A stretch of 64,000 nucleotides of DNA from NCBI RefSeq assembly GCF_947503385.1, contig NZ_CANNDO010000002.1, positions 620,001 to 684,000 of the forward strand, read 5' to 3'. Source of the DNA: an uncultured Tateyamaria sp. Lineage in GTDB: Bacteria; Pseudomonadota; Alphaproteobacteria; Rhodobacterales; Rhodobacteraceae. The translations under genes and the position numbers were made by a program. Positions 56,168 through 64,000 of this stretch are shown piece by piece (positions within the stretch are counted from its first letter, which is position 1; every line of letters begins with the position of its first letter). Under the pieces are notes generated by a model. The model was not told where the DNA came from, did no database searches, and saw only the letters and a program-made list of their open reading frames with translations.

Positions 56168-56190
56168 GGGCGGGCGTGGTCGCCCGCCCT
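56168..56190 (-). terminator. Hairpin after the 48-residue lipoprotein
   Basis: AGGGCGGGCG pairs with CGCCCGCCCT around a 3-4 base loop, 7 bases past the lipoprotein stop. No T tract follows, so it may be only a 3' stabilising hairpin. Confidence 0.45.
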
Positions 56191-56196
56191 GCAGAA

Positions 56197-56343
56197 TTAC
56201 TTGAACTTGCCGGTGTTGACAGGCTCAACGCTGATTGGCTCGGGATCCACGATAACAACTTCTTCGTTGCTGCCGCTGCTGCCGCACGCGGCCAGCAGAA
56301 CCGAAAGGCCAAGCAGGCCAAAAACTTTGATGCTCTTCGACAT
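56197..56343 (-). CDS. 48-residue lipoprotein
   Basis: The signal and lipobox LLGLSVLLAACGSSGS with Cys at residue 20 are followed by an acidic Val/Pro-rich tail ending NTGKFK. The ribosome site AGGAGA precedes ATG 56343. It resembles entericidin-size lipoproteins only in length. Function unknown. Confidence 0.7.
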   Translation of the reverse strand: MSKSIKVFGLLGLSVLLAACGSSGSNEEVVIVDPEPISVEPVNTGKFK

Positions 56344-56515
56344 CTGTCTCTCCTGTAGTCTACGTTCGGATGCAGACGCATCCGCTGCGAGGTAAGGGCG
56401 CCTTGGGGGCCCCTTCCGGCCCGTATAAGCGATTTGGTTCCAAAAGGATACGGGGCCCGGAACCCTTGCGCAGGTTGTGGCCACAAAGCCGCATATGCAA
56501 AAATCCGCCGCATTG

Positions 56516-56881
56516 TCAGAACGCCTGCCAGACGCAGGCGTCGTCAGCGACACGAAACGTCTCGAAAAACTGCGTGGCGTCGGGGTCTGATGTGCCAAAA
56601 GGCACGGCACGGTCCATAAGTGAGATCACGACGATATCGGCAGTCAGATCGAACTCGGTCAGGTAGGGCCGCGCGATGGCATCGCACAACACGCCAAAAT
56701 CCGCCTCGGCCGCGGCATAGGTCACGCCGTCACCCGATTGTACAATGGATGGTGCCAGAAACCGAAAGCGCAGCCACGCCTCCGCCCCAACCTGATCCAC
56801 AAGCACCTCGTGCAGCGTGACGTCCTGCCCGGACGGCAGATCCTGCGCAGTGGCTGTGGTGGCAGTAACGGCGAGGGTCAA
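56516..56881 (-). CDS. DUF6497-like exported protein, start uncertain
   Basis: The conserved part reads LPSGQDVTLHEVLVD, AWLRFRFLAPSI, LCDAIARPYL and VISLMDRAVPFG, ending VWQAF, which I associate with DUF6497. There is no ATG in frame near the signal peptide (VLTLAVTATTATA). TTG 56881 is offered as start; the frame is open to 57154, but that part reads like noise. A strong hairpin (about 56890-56920) lies just before the start, and an ATG in its loop is one base out of phase. Confidence 0.55.
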   Translation of the reverse strand: MTLAVTATTATAQDLPSGQDVTLHEVLVDQVGAEAWLRFRFLAPSIVQSGDGVTYAAAEADFGVLCDAIARPYLTEFDLTADIVVISLMDRAVPFGTSDPDATQFFETFRVADDACVWQAF

Positions 56882-57150
56882 AACGCAGCCCCGGACCCAT
56901 TCCCAGCTAGGGGTCCGGGCTCCTCCCTCCGGGGCTGCTGTGCGTTGGGTCTTCTCCCCAGGCACTGTTCGATACGGAGCCGTACGGCCCCAGTTATCCC
57001 CAATCCAGCATTTGAACCAGCGATTGTAAAGAGATGAAGTGGACGTTGGGTCAGCCGAAACGCATCCCGCTCCGCCATGGGTTGCGCCGGCGCGGGCGCA
57101 CTCTGCCGTGGCGCGTGCGCTGTCGGGCATTGGTGTGTGTGGCAGAGCGC

Positions 57151-57495
57151 TCATTCCATCCGCCCCCGCATCGCGTGGCGCGTCCAGCGCGCCCGGTTTT
57201 GCGGATGATCCAGCACCGCCTGAGCGGTCGCGATCTGCGGTGCGGGCACCACGCCCAACGCCCGGCCCCCGGCAGTCACGTCCCAGCCCGTCCCGTTCGG
57301 GGCCAGCCTAACCACCGGCGAAAACCCGCGCAAAGATTGCAGCGCGCGCCACAGGTCCTGCCGTATCTGATGGGCAAGCCGCAGCGCATGGCCCGGCCCG
57401 AGCGTCGTGCGCACGGCAAAATCAAACCGAGGCGGCAATTGCCGCGCCAGCGTCAAACCGCCCGCCTCACGCAGGATATGCCAGCGCTTGCTCAT
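57151..57495 (-). CDS. Hypothetical protein of the pccB operon
   Basis: 114 residues, start coupled to the RidA stop (ATGA). No signal peptide or helix; Arg/Leu/Pro-rich (LPPRFDFAVRTTLGPGH, RRALQSLRGFSPVVRL-like LWRALQSLRGFSPVV). Not recognised. Conservation of the coupling suggests co-expression with ridA. Confidence 0.68.
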   Translation of the reverse strand: MSKRWHILREAGGLTLARQLPPRFDFAVRTTLGPGHALRLAHQIRQDLWRALQSLRGFSPVVRLAPNGTGWDVTAGGRALGVVPAPQIATAQAVLDHPQNRARWTRHAMRGRME

Positions 57496-57887
57496 GGTCG
57501 CTTGGCCACACAGTCAATTTCCACCAGCGCGCCCACGGCCAGCGCGGTGACGCCGATGGTTGTCCGTGCAGGTCGTCGGTCGGCGGGAAAGAACGTCTGG
57601 TAGGTGTCGTTGAACGCCGCATAGTCCCGTTCGAATTCGGTCAGGTAACAGCGGCATTGCAGCACGTGGCTCAGGTCCAGACCAAGCCCTTGCAGCACAA
57701 TTTCAAGGTTCCGCATCACCCGCACCGTCTGTGCCTCGATGCCTTCGGGCAGCGGCGCATCGGGCGCGTCCGGGTCCGTCGGCATCTGCCCGGTGAGCAT
57801 GACCCAGCCATCGCTTTCCACCGCGTGGGAGAACGGCGCGACGGGGCGTGGGCCTTGGGTGAGGAGGTGGAAGTCGGGCACTGTCAC
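57492..57887 (-). CDS. RidA family protein (enamine/imine deaminase-like)
   Basis: 131 residues from GTG 57887, overlapping the stop of the AT-rich gene (GTGA). PVAPFSHAVESDGWVMLTG, LEIVLQGLGLDLSHVLQCRC and TEFERDYAAFNDTY are RidA motifs. The catalytic Arg of archetypal RidA is in the PARTTIGV stretch. RidA hydrolyses reactive 2-aminoacrylate; the exact substrate here is unknown. Confidence 0.85.
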   Translation of the reverse strand: MTVPDFHLLTQGPRPVAPFSHAVESDGWVMLTGQMPTDPDAPDAPLPEGIEAQTVRVMRNLEIVLQGLGLDLSHVLQCRCYLTEFERDYAAFNDTYQTFFPADRRPARTTIGVTALAVGALVEIDCVAKRP

Positions 57888-58399
57888 AGCCCATACTTTT
57901 CGGAAACGAAGGAAAAAAGTGACACGGCCAGTGCGGAAAACGCGCAAACGTTTAGCCAATAGATCCTTCCGATTGCCCTGAATCGTTGGCGCTCAAATTC
58001 GTCGATCGTGTCGACAAAGTCGAACTCGAAGCCGAACACAGCTCTTTGAAAATACGGGAAGGTTTTCTTAATCGACAGTTTGCCCAGCGATCCAGCGTCA
58101 TACGAAAGAGGAAAGACCTTTGGATGCCTGCCAAACGCATGTAGGTGCCTCAATTCCAAAACAGTTTCGTAGTGAACACGTGTCACGAAGGCGATTGTCA
58201 GCAAAGCCAACGCTGAAGATCCAAATGAAATAGACAGATACGTGTGTGCCGTGGTCCAATTGCTCGCGTCATCTGTTCGCAAAAACAAAACTGATGCGGC
58301 AATGACGGCAGTAGGAAGCGCAGCACCCATGCGGGCGGCTTTCAACGACGCATCAAAATACTTAATTCTCATTTCAACGTCAAACACGGTTGCTCTCAT
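57884..58399 (-). CDS. AT-richer membrane protein after pccB
   Basis: 171 residues, beginning immediately after the pccB stop (TGA then ATG). Two hydrophobic helices (ALPTAVIAASVLFL near 28 and SSALALLTIAFVTRV near 62), a soluble stretch, and a C-terminal helix (LNVCAFSALAVSLFSFV). Composition is lower than its neighbours: 28 of 60 bases are G or C in 58141-58200. Not recognised; it may be an inserted gene. Confidence 0.7.
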   Translation of the reverse strand: MRATVFDVEMRIKYFDASLKAARMGAALPTAVIAASVLFLRTDDASNWTTAHTYLSISFGSSALALLTIAFVTRVHYETVLELRHLHAFGRHPKVFPLSYDAGSLGKLSIKKTFPYFQRAVFGFEFDFVDTIDEFERQRFRAIGRIYWLNVCAFSALAVSLFSFVSEKYGL

Positions 58400-59932
58400 T
58401 CACAACGGGATATTGTCGTGCTTCTTCCAAGGCATCTTCGCCTTCTTCGTCCGCAAAGACGCAAAGGCCCGCGCGACCCGCTTGCGCGTCGAGCGGGGCT
58501 GAATCACCTCGTCGATGAACCCGCGTTCGGCGGCCACAAACGGGTTCGCGAACCGGTCCTCGTAATCCTTTGTGTGCTGCGCGATCTTGTCCGCATCACC
58601 AAGGTCCGCGCGGTGGATGATCTCGGTGGCACCCTTGGCCCCCATCACCGCAATCTCCGCCGTGGGCCAGGCATAGTTGAAATCGGCGCGCAGATGTTTG
58701 GACGCCATCACCACATAGGCCCCGCCATAGGCCTTGCGCGTGATGACTGTGACCTTTGGCACTGTCGCCTCACCGTACGCAAAGAGCAGCTTTGCCCCGT
58801 GCTTGATCACGCCACCATATTCCTGTGACGTCCCCGGTAAGAACCCCGGCACATCGATCAGCGTCAGGATCGGGATGTCAAAGCAGTCGCAGAACCGCAC
58901 GAACCGTGCCGCCTTGCGGGCGCTGTCGATATCCAGAACACCGGCCAGCACCATTGGCTGGTTGGCCACCACGCCCACGGTCTGACCTTCCAGCCGGATG
59001 AAGCCAGTGATGATGTTTTTGGCGAACTCTTCCTGCAACTCGTAGAAATCACCCTCGTCCGCCATCTTGGTGATCAACTCCTTCATGTCGTACGGCATGT
59101 TGGGGTTGTCGGGCACCAGCGTATCAAGGCTTGGCTCCACCCGGTCGGGCGCGTCAAAGAACGGGCGCGTGGGTGGTTTCTGTTGGTTGTTGAGCGGCAG
59201 AAAATCGACAAGGCGGCGCACTTCGGCCAGGGCTTCGACGTCATTTTCGAACGCGGCATCGGCGACAGACGATTTCTTGGTATGGGTGCTGGCGCCCCCC
59301 AGCTCTTCTGCGGTCACCTGTTCGTTGGTCACGGTTTTGACCACGTCAGGGCCGGTGACGAACATGTAGGAGCTGTCTTTGACCATGAAGATAAAGTCGG
59401 TCATGGCCGGGCTATAGACCGCCCCGCCCGCACAGGGGCCCATAATCACGCTGATCTGCGGCACCACGCCCGAGGCGATGACATTGCGCTGGAACACCTC
59501 GCCGTAACCTGCCAGCGAATCCACACCCTCCTGAATGCGCGCGCCGCCAGAATCGTTGATGCCAATCACGGGCGCGCCGTTTTCCACGGCCATGTCCATG
59601 ATCTTGCAGATTTTGGCGGCGTGGGTGGCGGACACCGATCCGCCCAGCACGGTAAAGTCCTGACTGAAGATATAGACCATACGCCCGTTGATCGTGCCCC
59701 AGCCGGTGACAACGCCGTCCCCTGCGGGCTTTTGCTGATCCATTCCGAAATCAGTACACCGATGGGTGACGAACATATCGAACTCTTCGAACGAGCCTTC
59801 ATCAAGGACGAGGTCCACCCGCTCACGGGCGGTCAGCTTGCCACGGGAATGCTGCGCGTCGATGCGTTTTTGCCCTCCACCCAGACGGGCGGCGGCGCGG
59901 CGATTTTCAAGTTCGGTGAGAATGTCGGTCAT
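58400..59932 (-). CDS. pccB: Propionyl-CoA carboxylase beta subunit
   Basis: 510 residues, the usual length. N-terminal [53 protein letters not shown], and the C-terminal carboxyltransferase half with [15 protein letters not shown] and [11 protein letters not shown]. It moves carboxyl from biotin to propionyl-CoA. Start ATG 59932; 23 more codons upstream are noise. The intergenic region to the MFS gene holds TTTGCAAA/GCAAA sites, as expected for PccR control. Confidence 0.96.
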   Translation of the reverse strand: MTDILTELENRRAAARLGGGQKRIDAQHSRGKLTARERVDLVLDEGSFEEFDMFVTHRCTDFGMDQQKPAGDGVVTGWGTINGRMVYIFSQDFTVLGGSVSATHAAKICKIMDMAVENGAPVIGINDSGGARIQEGVDSLAGYGEVFQRNVIASGVVPQISVIMGPCAGGAVYSPAMTDFIFMVKDSSYMFVTGPDVVKTVTNEQVTAEELGGASTHTKKSSVADAAFENDVEALAEVRRLVDFLPLNNQQKPPTRPFFDAPDRVEPSLDTLVPDNPNMPYDMKELITKMADEGDFYELQEEFAKNIITGFIRLEGQTVGVVANQPMVLAGVLDIDSARKAARFVRFCDCFDIPILTLIDVPGFLPGTSQEYGGVIKHGAKLLFAYGEATVPKVTVITRKAYGGAYVVMASKHLRADFNYAWPTAEIAVMGAKGATEIIHRADLGDADKIAQHTKDYEDRFANPFVAAERGFIDEVIQPRSTRKRVARAFASLRTKKAKMPWKKHDNIPL

Positions 59933-60002
59933 GTGGCCCCTCGAAAGCTTTGCGCGCATTATACAAGGCCGGATAGGAGCGATGAAAGGCCGTTTCGGCA
60001 TA

Positions 60003-60050
60003 TTTGCAAATCATTAGCATCATTGTCCCTGCAAATTGCAAACCCGCAAA
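60003..60050. promoter_or_regulatory. Candidate PccR operator at pccB/MFS divergent promoter
   Basis: TTTGCAAA palindrome at 60003-60010, then three GCAAA half sites at 60031, 60038 and 60046. In Rhodobacter sphaeroides PccR is reported to bind TTTGCAAA-type repeats upstream of pccB. It lies 71 bases upstream of the pccB ATG and 72 bases upstream of the MFS ATG. Confidence 0.7.
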
Positions 60051-60121
60051 TTCAACAAAGGCGCAGTGGCATGTGCAGGGCCGCACTGGACAGTCCATGG
60101 GCACGCGCCTAACTCTCTGCC

Positions 60122-61339
60122 ATGTCTTCTGCCCCCAAGGTCAGCTTCCTTGACCGCTCCACTCCGCCGCATATCATCACGCTGATCCTGCTTGCAGGCG
60201 TCTCGGCCATGGTCATGAACATGTTTCTGCCCAGCCTGCCGAACATGACCACTTACTTCGACACTGAATATCGCCTGATGCAATTGTCGGTGGCGCTGTA
60301 CCTTGCCGTATCGGCGGTGATGCAGACAATCATTGGCCCTGTCTCGGACAATCTCGGGCGGCGCAAGGTGCTGCTTTGGGGCGTCGCTTTGTTCATGCTG
60401 GCCACGTTGGGCTGCATCTTTGCGCCAAATGCCGAGGTATTCTTGGTGTTTCGCATGTGCCAGGCCGTGATTGCCGTGGCGATGGTGCTGAGCCGAGCAA
60501 TTGTGCGCGACCTTTTCGATCAGGATCAGTCAGCCTCGATGATTGGATATGTTACGATGGGGATGGCCGTGGTGCCAATGATATCCCCCGGCATCGGCGG
60601 CCTGCTCGAAGAGGCGTTTGGCTGGAAGGCCAATTTTTGGCTCTTTTTCATCACCGGCGCGTTGCTGTTCTGGCTGGTTTGGGCGGATGTGGGCGAAACA
60701 GCGCAGCCGTCGGATAAGACGGTCATCGGCCAGTTTCGCGAATACCCGGAGCTTTTGCGGTCGCCCCGGTTCTGGGGTTATTCGGCTGCGGCGGCTTTCT
60801 GCTCGGGGTCCTTTTTCGCCTATCTGGGCGGCGCGCCCTTTGTCGGCACAACGATCTTTGGCATGGGCGAGGCGGAGCTGGGCTTCTACTTTGGCGCGCC
60901 CGCCGTGGGATATTTTATCGGCAACGGGCTGAGCGGTCGCTATGCCACGCGCTTTGGCGTCAATCGCATGGTGCTGTGGGGCAGCATGGCCAATTTCTTT
61001 GGCACGTCGGTCTCGCTTGCGATTTTTGCCGTCGGCGCGGGCACGCCTCTCAGCTTTTTTGCGATGATGACCTTTGTCGGGCTGGGCAACGGCCTTGTGA
61101 TCCCCAACGCCACCGCTGGCGCGCTGTCTGTGCGCCCGCATCTGGCCGGTACGGCGTCCGGCCTTGCCGGTGCGATCATGATCGGTGGCGGTGCCGCGCT
61201 GTCGGCACTTGCGGGGTTTTTGCTGACACCGCAAACGGGGGCCTTTCCGCTTCTTTACATCATGGTGCTGACGGGCCTTGCAGCGCTGCTGGCCATTGGT
61301 GCGGTGTACCGGCGCGAACGGCGGCTGCGGCTGGCCTGA
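60122..61339 (+). CDS. Bcr/CflA-type MFS exporter
   Basis: 405 residues, 12 helices. Motif A GPVSDNLGRRKVLLWG in the loop after helix 2 and ISPGIGGLLEEAFGWK after helix 5 as in Bcr/CflA drug transporters. It lies between pccB and pccR and shares pccB's divergent promoter region, so it may export a propionate-related metabolite rather than a drug (inference). Confidence 0.9.
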   Translation: MSSAPKVSFLDRSTPPHIITLILLAGVSAMVMNMFLPSLPNMTTYFDTEYRLMQLSVALYLAVSAVMQTIIGPVSDNLGRRKVLLWGVALFMLATLGCIFAPNAEVFLVFRMCQAVIAVAMVLSRAIVRDLFDQDQSASMIGYVTMGMAVVPMISPGIGGLLEEAFGWKANFWLFFITGALLFWLVWADVGETAQPSDKTVIGQFREYPELLRSPRFWGYSAAAAFCSGSFFAYLGGAPFVGTTIFGMGEAELGFYFGAPAVGYFIGNGLSGRYATRFGVNRMVLWGSMANFFGTSVSLAIFAVGAGTPLSFFAMMTFVGLGNGLVIPNATAGALSVRPHLAGTASGLAGAIMIGGGAALSALAGFLLTPQTGAFPLLYIMVLTGLAALLAIGAVYRRERRLRLA

Positions 61340-61357
61340 TCGGGCTTGCGCCGCCAA

Positions 61358-61397
61358 GTTTGCAAACCTAGTGTCACGCCACTGCAAAACTGCAAAG
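61358..61397. promoter_or_regulatory. Candidate PccR autoregulatory operator
   Basis: GTTTGCAAAC palindrome at 61358-61367, then GCAAA half sites at 61384 and 61392, the latter merging with the ribosome site of pccR. Same layout as the pccB site: palindrome, then direct GCAAA repeats about 25-28 bases later. Confidence 0.65.
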
Positions 61398-61404
61398 GTA
61401 TGCG

Positions 61405-62799
61405 ATGGCCGCCCCCAAACTTTATGCTGGTGCCAAGCTGCGGGAAATCCGGACACGGATGTCCCTGACGCAAAAAGATTTCGCGGCAAAGCTGGGCGTG
61501 TCCCTGCCTTACCTCAACCAAATGGAGAACAACAACCGACCGGTGAGCACGTCGGTCGTGTTGAGCCTTGCGCAGGAATTTGGCCTAGACGTCACCGAAC
61601 TGAGCGCCAGTGACGGCGATCGGCTGGTGTCCGACATGCGCGAAGCGCTCGCGGACCCGGTGTTTTCGGCAGACATGCCCGCGTTGGCCGATCTGCGGCT
61701 GGCGGCATCCAACGCCCCTGCCCTTGCGCACGCGTTTCTCGATCTGCACCGGGCCTACCGGCAAACGCATGAACGGCTGGCCTCTCTTGATGAGGCATTG
61801 GGCCGTGAGGATGCGCGCGCACAACCGTCCCCGTGGGAAGAAGTGCGCGACTTTTTCCATTATTGCGACAATTACATAGATGCCGTCGACCGCGCGGCTG
61901 AACACTTTGCCACCGCCGAAGGACGGCAAAATAATATCCGCGTCGGCGCTGTATCGACATTGGCCAATGCGGGCGTGCAGGTCGTGTTCAGCGACGATGA
62001 CACCTTGCGCCGCCGGGACGGCGACACGTTGTACATTTCGACGCGGGCCGCGCCCGAAACCCAGACGTTCCAGTTGCTGTTGCAAGTGGCGCTGACCAGG
62101 CAGGACCCCCTTCTCGAAGCGACGCTGGACCTTGCCCGGTTCCAAAGCGATGAAGCACGTGCCATCGCCAAAATCGGGCTCGCCAATTACTTTGCCGGGG
62201 CTGCACTGATGCCTTACACCGCGTTTCAGGACGCGGCTCAGGTGACGCGGCATGACCTCGAACAGCTTGCCACGCGCTTTGGCGCGAGTATCGAACAGGT
62301 CTGTCACCGCCTGTCGACGCTGCAACGGCCCGGCGCCAAGGGCATTCCGTTCTTCTTTGTCCGCGTGGATCAGGCCGGTACGATCACCAAGCGTCACTCT
62401 GCCACGCGGTTGCAGTTTGCGCGGTTCGGCGGGGCGTGCCCGCTTTGGAATGTGCACCGTGCCTTTGAACAGCCGGGCCACTTCCTGCGCCAATTGGCGG
62501 AAACGCCGGATGGCGTGCGCTACATCAGCCTCGCCCGCGATGTGTCGAAGCCCGGCGGTCGCTTCGGCGCACCGGTGCGCCGCTATGCCATTGCCCTTGG
62601 ATGCGAGGTGCGCCACGCCCCCGCGCTTGTCTATGCCGACGGTCTTGATGTGGGACGGGCGGAGGCGTTCGAACCCATCGGCATCTCGTGCCGCATCTGT
62701 GAACGCGACCGTTGCCACCAACGCTCCGTTCCGCCGCTGGAACGGCAATTGTCGGTCGATCCGGACGTACGCGGCGTGCTGCCCTATACGGTGCGCTAA
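61405..62799 (+). CDS. pccR: Short-chain fatty acyl regulator PccR (ScfR family)
   Basis: 464 residues. The N-terminal XRE helix-turn-helix (LREIRTRMSLTQKDFAAKLG, LPYLNQMENNNRP) is followed by a long ligand-sensing region (with RFGASIEQVCHRLSTLQRPG, typical of the IrrE/DUF2083 type) and a C-terminal Cys-rich SCRICERDRCHQRSVPP. This is the layout of ScfR regulators (PccR, RamB, MccR); gene order with pccB supports PccR. Predicted to activate pccB with acyl-CoA and repress itself. Confidence 0.9.
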   Translation: MAAPKLYAGAKLREIRTRMSLTQKDFAAKLGVSLPYLNQMENNNRPVSTSVVLSLAQEFGLDVTELSASDGDRLVSDMREALADPVFSADMPALADLRLAASNAPALAHAFLDLHRAYRQTHERLASLDEALGREDARAQPSPWEEVRDFFHYCDNYIDAVDRAAEHFATAEGRQNNIRVGAVSTLANAGVQVVFSDDDTLRRRDGDTLYISTRAAPETQTFQLLLQVALTRQDPLLEATLDLARFQSDEARAIAKIGLANYFAGAALMPYTAFQDAAQVTRHDLEQLATRFGASIEQVCHRLSTLQRPGAKGIPFFFVRVDQAGTITKRHSATRLQFARFGGACPLWNVHRAFEQPGHFLRQLAETPDGVRYISLARDVSKPGGRFGAPVRRYAIALGCEVRHAPALVYADGLDVGRAEAFEPIGISCRICERDRCHQRSVPPLERQLSVDPDVRGVLPYTVR

Positions 62800-63446
62800 C
62801 GCCGTGCCGCGCGCCATCCCGCGGCGTGCGCCTCGTCCGCCGAGCAAAACCACTGCTCTCCGCGCGCTTCGACAATGCCGGTCTGCTCGTAATAGGCTTG
62901 GCCCGGCACGTGGAAAATGCGTCCATTGTCCGAAATGTTGCCTTTGATCCGGCACGCCGGATTGGGCGGGATCCGCCCCTTGGCCCGCGTCTTGCGAAAC
63001 CACGCGGGCGATTGCACGCGCAGCCCGTGCAGGCCGCGGTCAGCAACAAAAGCCGCCTTTTCGTCAAGATCGTAGTCCATGCCGTAGCGTCGGTAGGCAA
63101 AAGCCCAACCTGCGCTCACGATGTCGCGCCCCATGTCGACCCCGTCCACAACACAGGCCGCCACCATGCGCCCGTACCGATCCGTGTCCCGTGCCGCGCA
63201 ATGTGCTTGGCGTCCCTCGAAACGGGCACGCACCTGCGCGGTGACCCAAGCCCCGCAGTCAAAGGTGGTGCCGAACTCCGTCTCGCAGGTCTGGTCTAAT
63301 TCAGGCGCGTCGATTGCATGAAGCCGCACACGTGTACCCGCCACGTCAAGCGTGTCGGCATCAATCACGATTACCGGGCCGCGCACATCTGCCTGCACAA
63401 AAACCGGTAGGCATAAAAGAACAAGTACCGAACAAATCCTTAACAT
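62796..63446 (-). CDS. Secreted thermonuclease-fold (SNase) protein
   Basis: 216 residues. Signal peptide MLRICSVLVLLCLPVFVQA. SNase core: VIDADTLDVAGTRVRLHAIDAPELDQ, DTDRYGRMVAACVVDG and AGWAFAYRRYG. The active-site Arg/Glu pattern is partly kept (RYGRMV). A C-terminal extension ends in a Cys/Trp-rich QWFCSADEAHAAGW. Converges on pccR with a 4-base overlap. Nuclease activity unproven. Confidence 0.87.
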   Translation of the reverse strand: MLRICSVLVLLCLPVFVQADVRGPVIVIDADTLDVAGTRVRLHAIDAPELDQTCETEFGTTFDCGAWVTAQVRARFEGRQAHCAARDTDRYGRMVAACVVDGVDMGRDIVSAGWAFAYRRYGMDYDLDEKAAFVADRGLHGLRVQSPAWFRKTRAKGRIPPNPACRIKGNISDNGRIFHVPGQAYYEQTGIVEARGEQWFCSADEAHAAGWRAARR

Positions 63447-63500
63447 CGTCCTAAATTGTCCATGCGCCAGCCCAAGTTCAAGGGCCCTGCGACACAGAGG

Positions 63501-64000
63501 TTAACGCTGTGCCGTCTCCCAACTGGGATGCACCCACGGAGCGTCGTTGCTGGGGGGCAACGGATCGCGGCCCAGGATATGATCAGCCATCTTTTCCCCG
63601 GTCATGATCGACGGGCCGTTGAGATTGCCATTGGTTATCCGTGGAAAAACGGAACTGTCCACCACCCGCAACCCATCCACGCCAATCACCCGACCCTGTG
63701 GGTCGACCACTGCGTCTGGGTCGTCCATGCGCCCCATCTTGCAGGTGCCGCAGGGGTGATACGCGCTTTCGGCATGTTCGCGGATGGCATCGTCAAGTGC
63801 ATCGTCGCTTTGCGCCGCAGACCCTGGTTGGATTTCATGTTTGACGAAGGGCGCCATGGCCTCTTGCGCGAAGATTTCGCGCGTCAGTCGGATGCAAGTG
63901 CGAAATTCGTCCCAATCCTGCGGGTCGCTCATGTAATTGAACGCGATCTTGGGATCGTCGCCCGGATCGGCAGAACGCAGTGACACCCGCCCCCGGCTCA
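63501..64000 (-). CDS. betA: Choline dehydrogenase-like GMC oxidoreductase, C-terminal part
   Basis: The gene enters from the right edge and ends at TAA 63501. The visible part holds the GMC C-terminal signature: [34 protein letters not shown] with the active-site His, and [18 protein letters not shown]. The HPCGTCKMG string is typical of BetA, which oxidises choline toward glycine betaine; a related alcohol oxidase is possible. Confidence 0.82.
   Translation of the reverse strand, partial: SRGRVSLRSADPGDDPKIAFNYMSDPQDWDEFRTCIRLTREIFAQEAMAPFVKHEIQPGSAAQSDDALDDAIREHAESAYHPCGTCKMGRMDDPDAVVDPQGRVIGVDGLRVVDSSVFPRITNGNLNGPSIMTGEKMADHILGRDPLPPSNDAPWVHPSWETAQR

Overview
The window is a GC-rich (about 60 percent or more) alphaproteobacterial chromosome segment that I place in the Rhodobacterales (Roseobacter/Rhodobacter group). 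The reasons are its lineage-typical content: a short ProS, HdaA beside ppk, DUF2484 and DUF1194 proteins, a PccR-type regulator next to propionyl-CoA carboxylase, and a small RTX protein. Genes are dense, with many 4-base start/stop overlaps. No rRNA, tRNA, insertion sequence, prophage or CRISPR array is visible.

Layout. 1-1969: the 3' end of a barrel-like exported protein followed by a Slam-type outer-membrane translocon, probably a substrate/translocon pair. 2070-5429: glyoxalase I, two tandem DUF1194 (VWA-like) exported proteins, and a NicO/DUF1007 metal-transport pair. 5664-8550: three unrelated alpha/beta hydrolases. 8618-12034: parE, then an AT-richer gene with a RusA-like motif, then about 780 bases holding only a candidate 26-residue membrane microprotein and hairpins. 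12035-20861: a lipoprotein with a HELTH motif, a small DMT-type protein, an Ldh-family dehydrogenase, an RTX protein, LolD/LolC-E, DUF2937, a beta-lactamase-fold hydrolase and proS.

21077-44743: perM-hdaA-ppk, then on the minus strand the distal half of the division and cell-wall cluster (ftsW-murG-murC-four small membrane genes-murB-ddl-ftsQ-ftsA-ftsZ-lpxC-bamD-recN) plus a CLC protein, then an aminoacetone-oxidase-family flavoprotein and ppx. ppk and ppx are thus separated by about 18 kb, and related hairpins sit just after ppk and just before ppx. 44813-47970: a mixed set of small genes, including a VOC gene broken at a 7-base homopolymer.

48400-62799: the propionyl-CoA to succinyl-CoA region. 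It holds methylmalonyl-CoA mutase, pccA and pccB, interspersed with small lipoproteins and hypotheticals, then a Bcr-type MFS exporter and the regulator pccR. TTTGCAAA/GCAAA sites lie before pccB and before pccR. A compact 21-codon microgene with its own promoter, ribosome site and probable terminator sits at 52080-52244. 62796-64000: a secreted thermonuclease-fold protein and the C-terminal end of a choline-dehydrogenase-like GMC oxidoreductase.

The most novel-looking items are the RusA-like insert after parE, the 21-codon microgene, the Slam pair, the shared PccR-site architecture that also covers an MFS gene, and two families of intergenic repeats.
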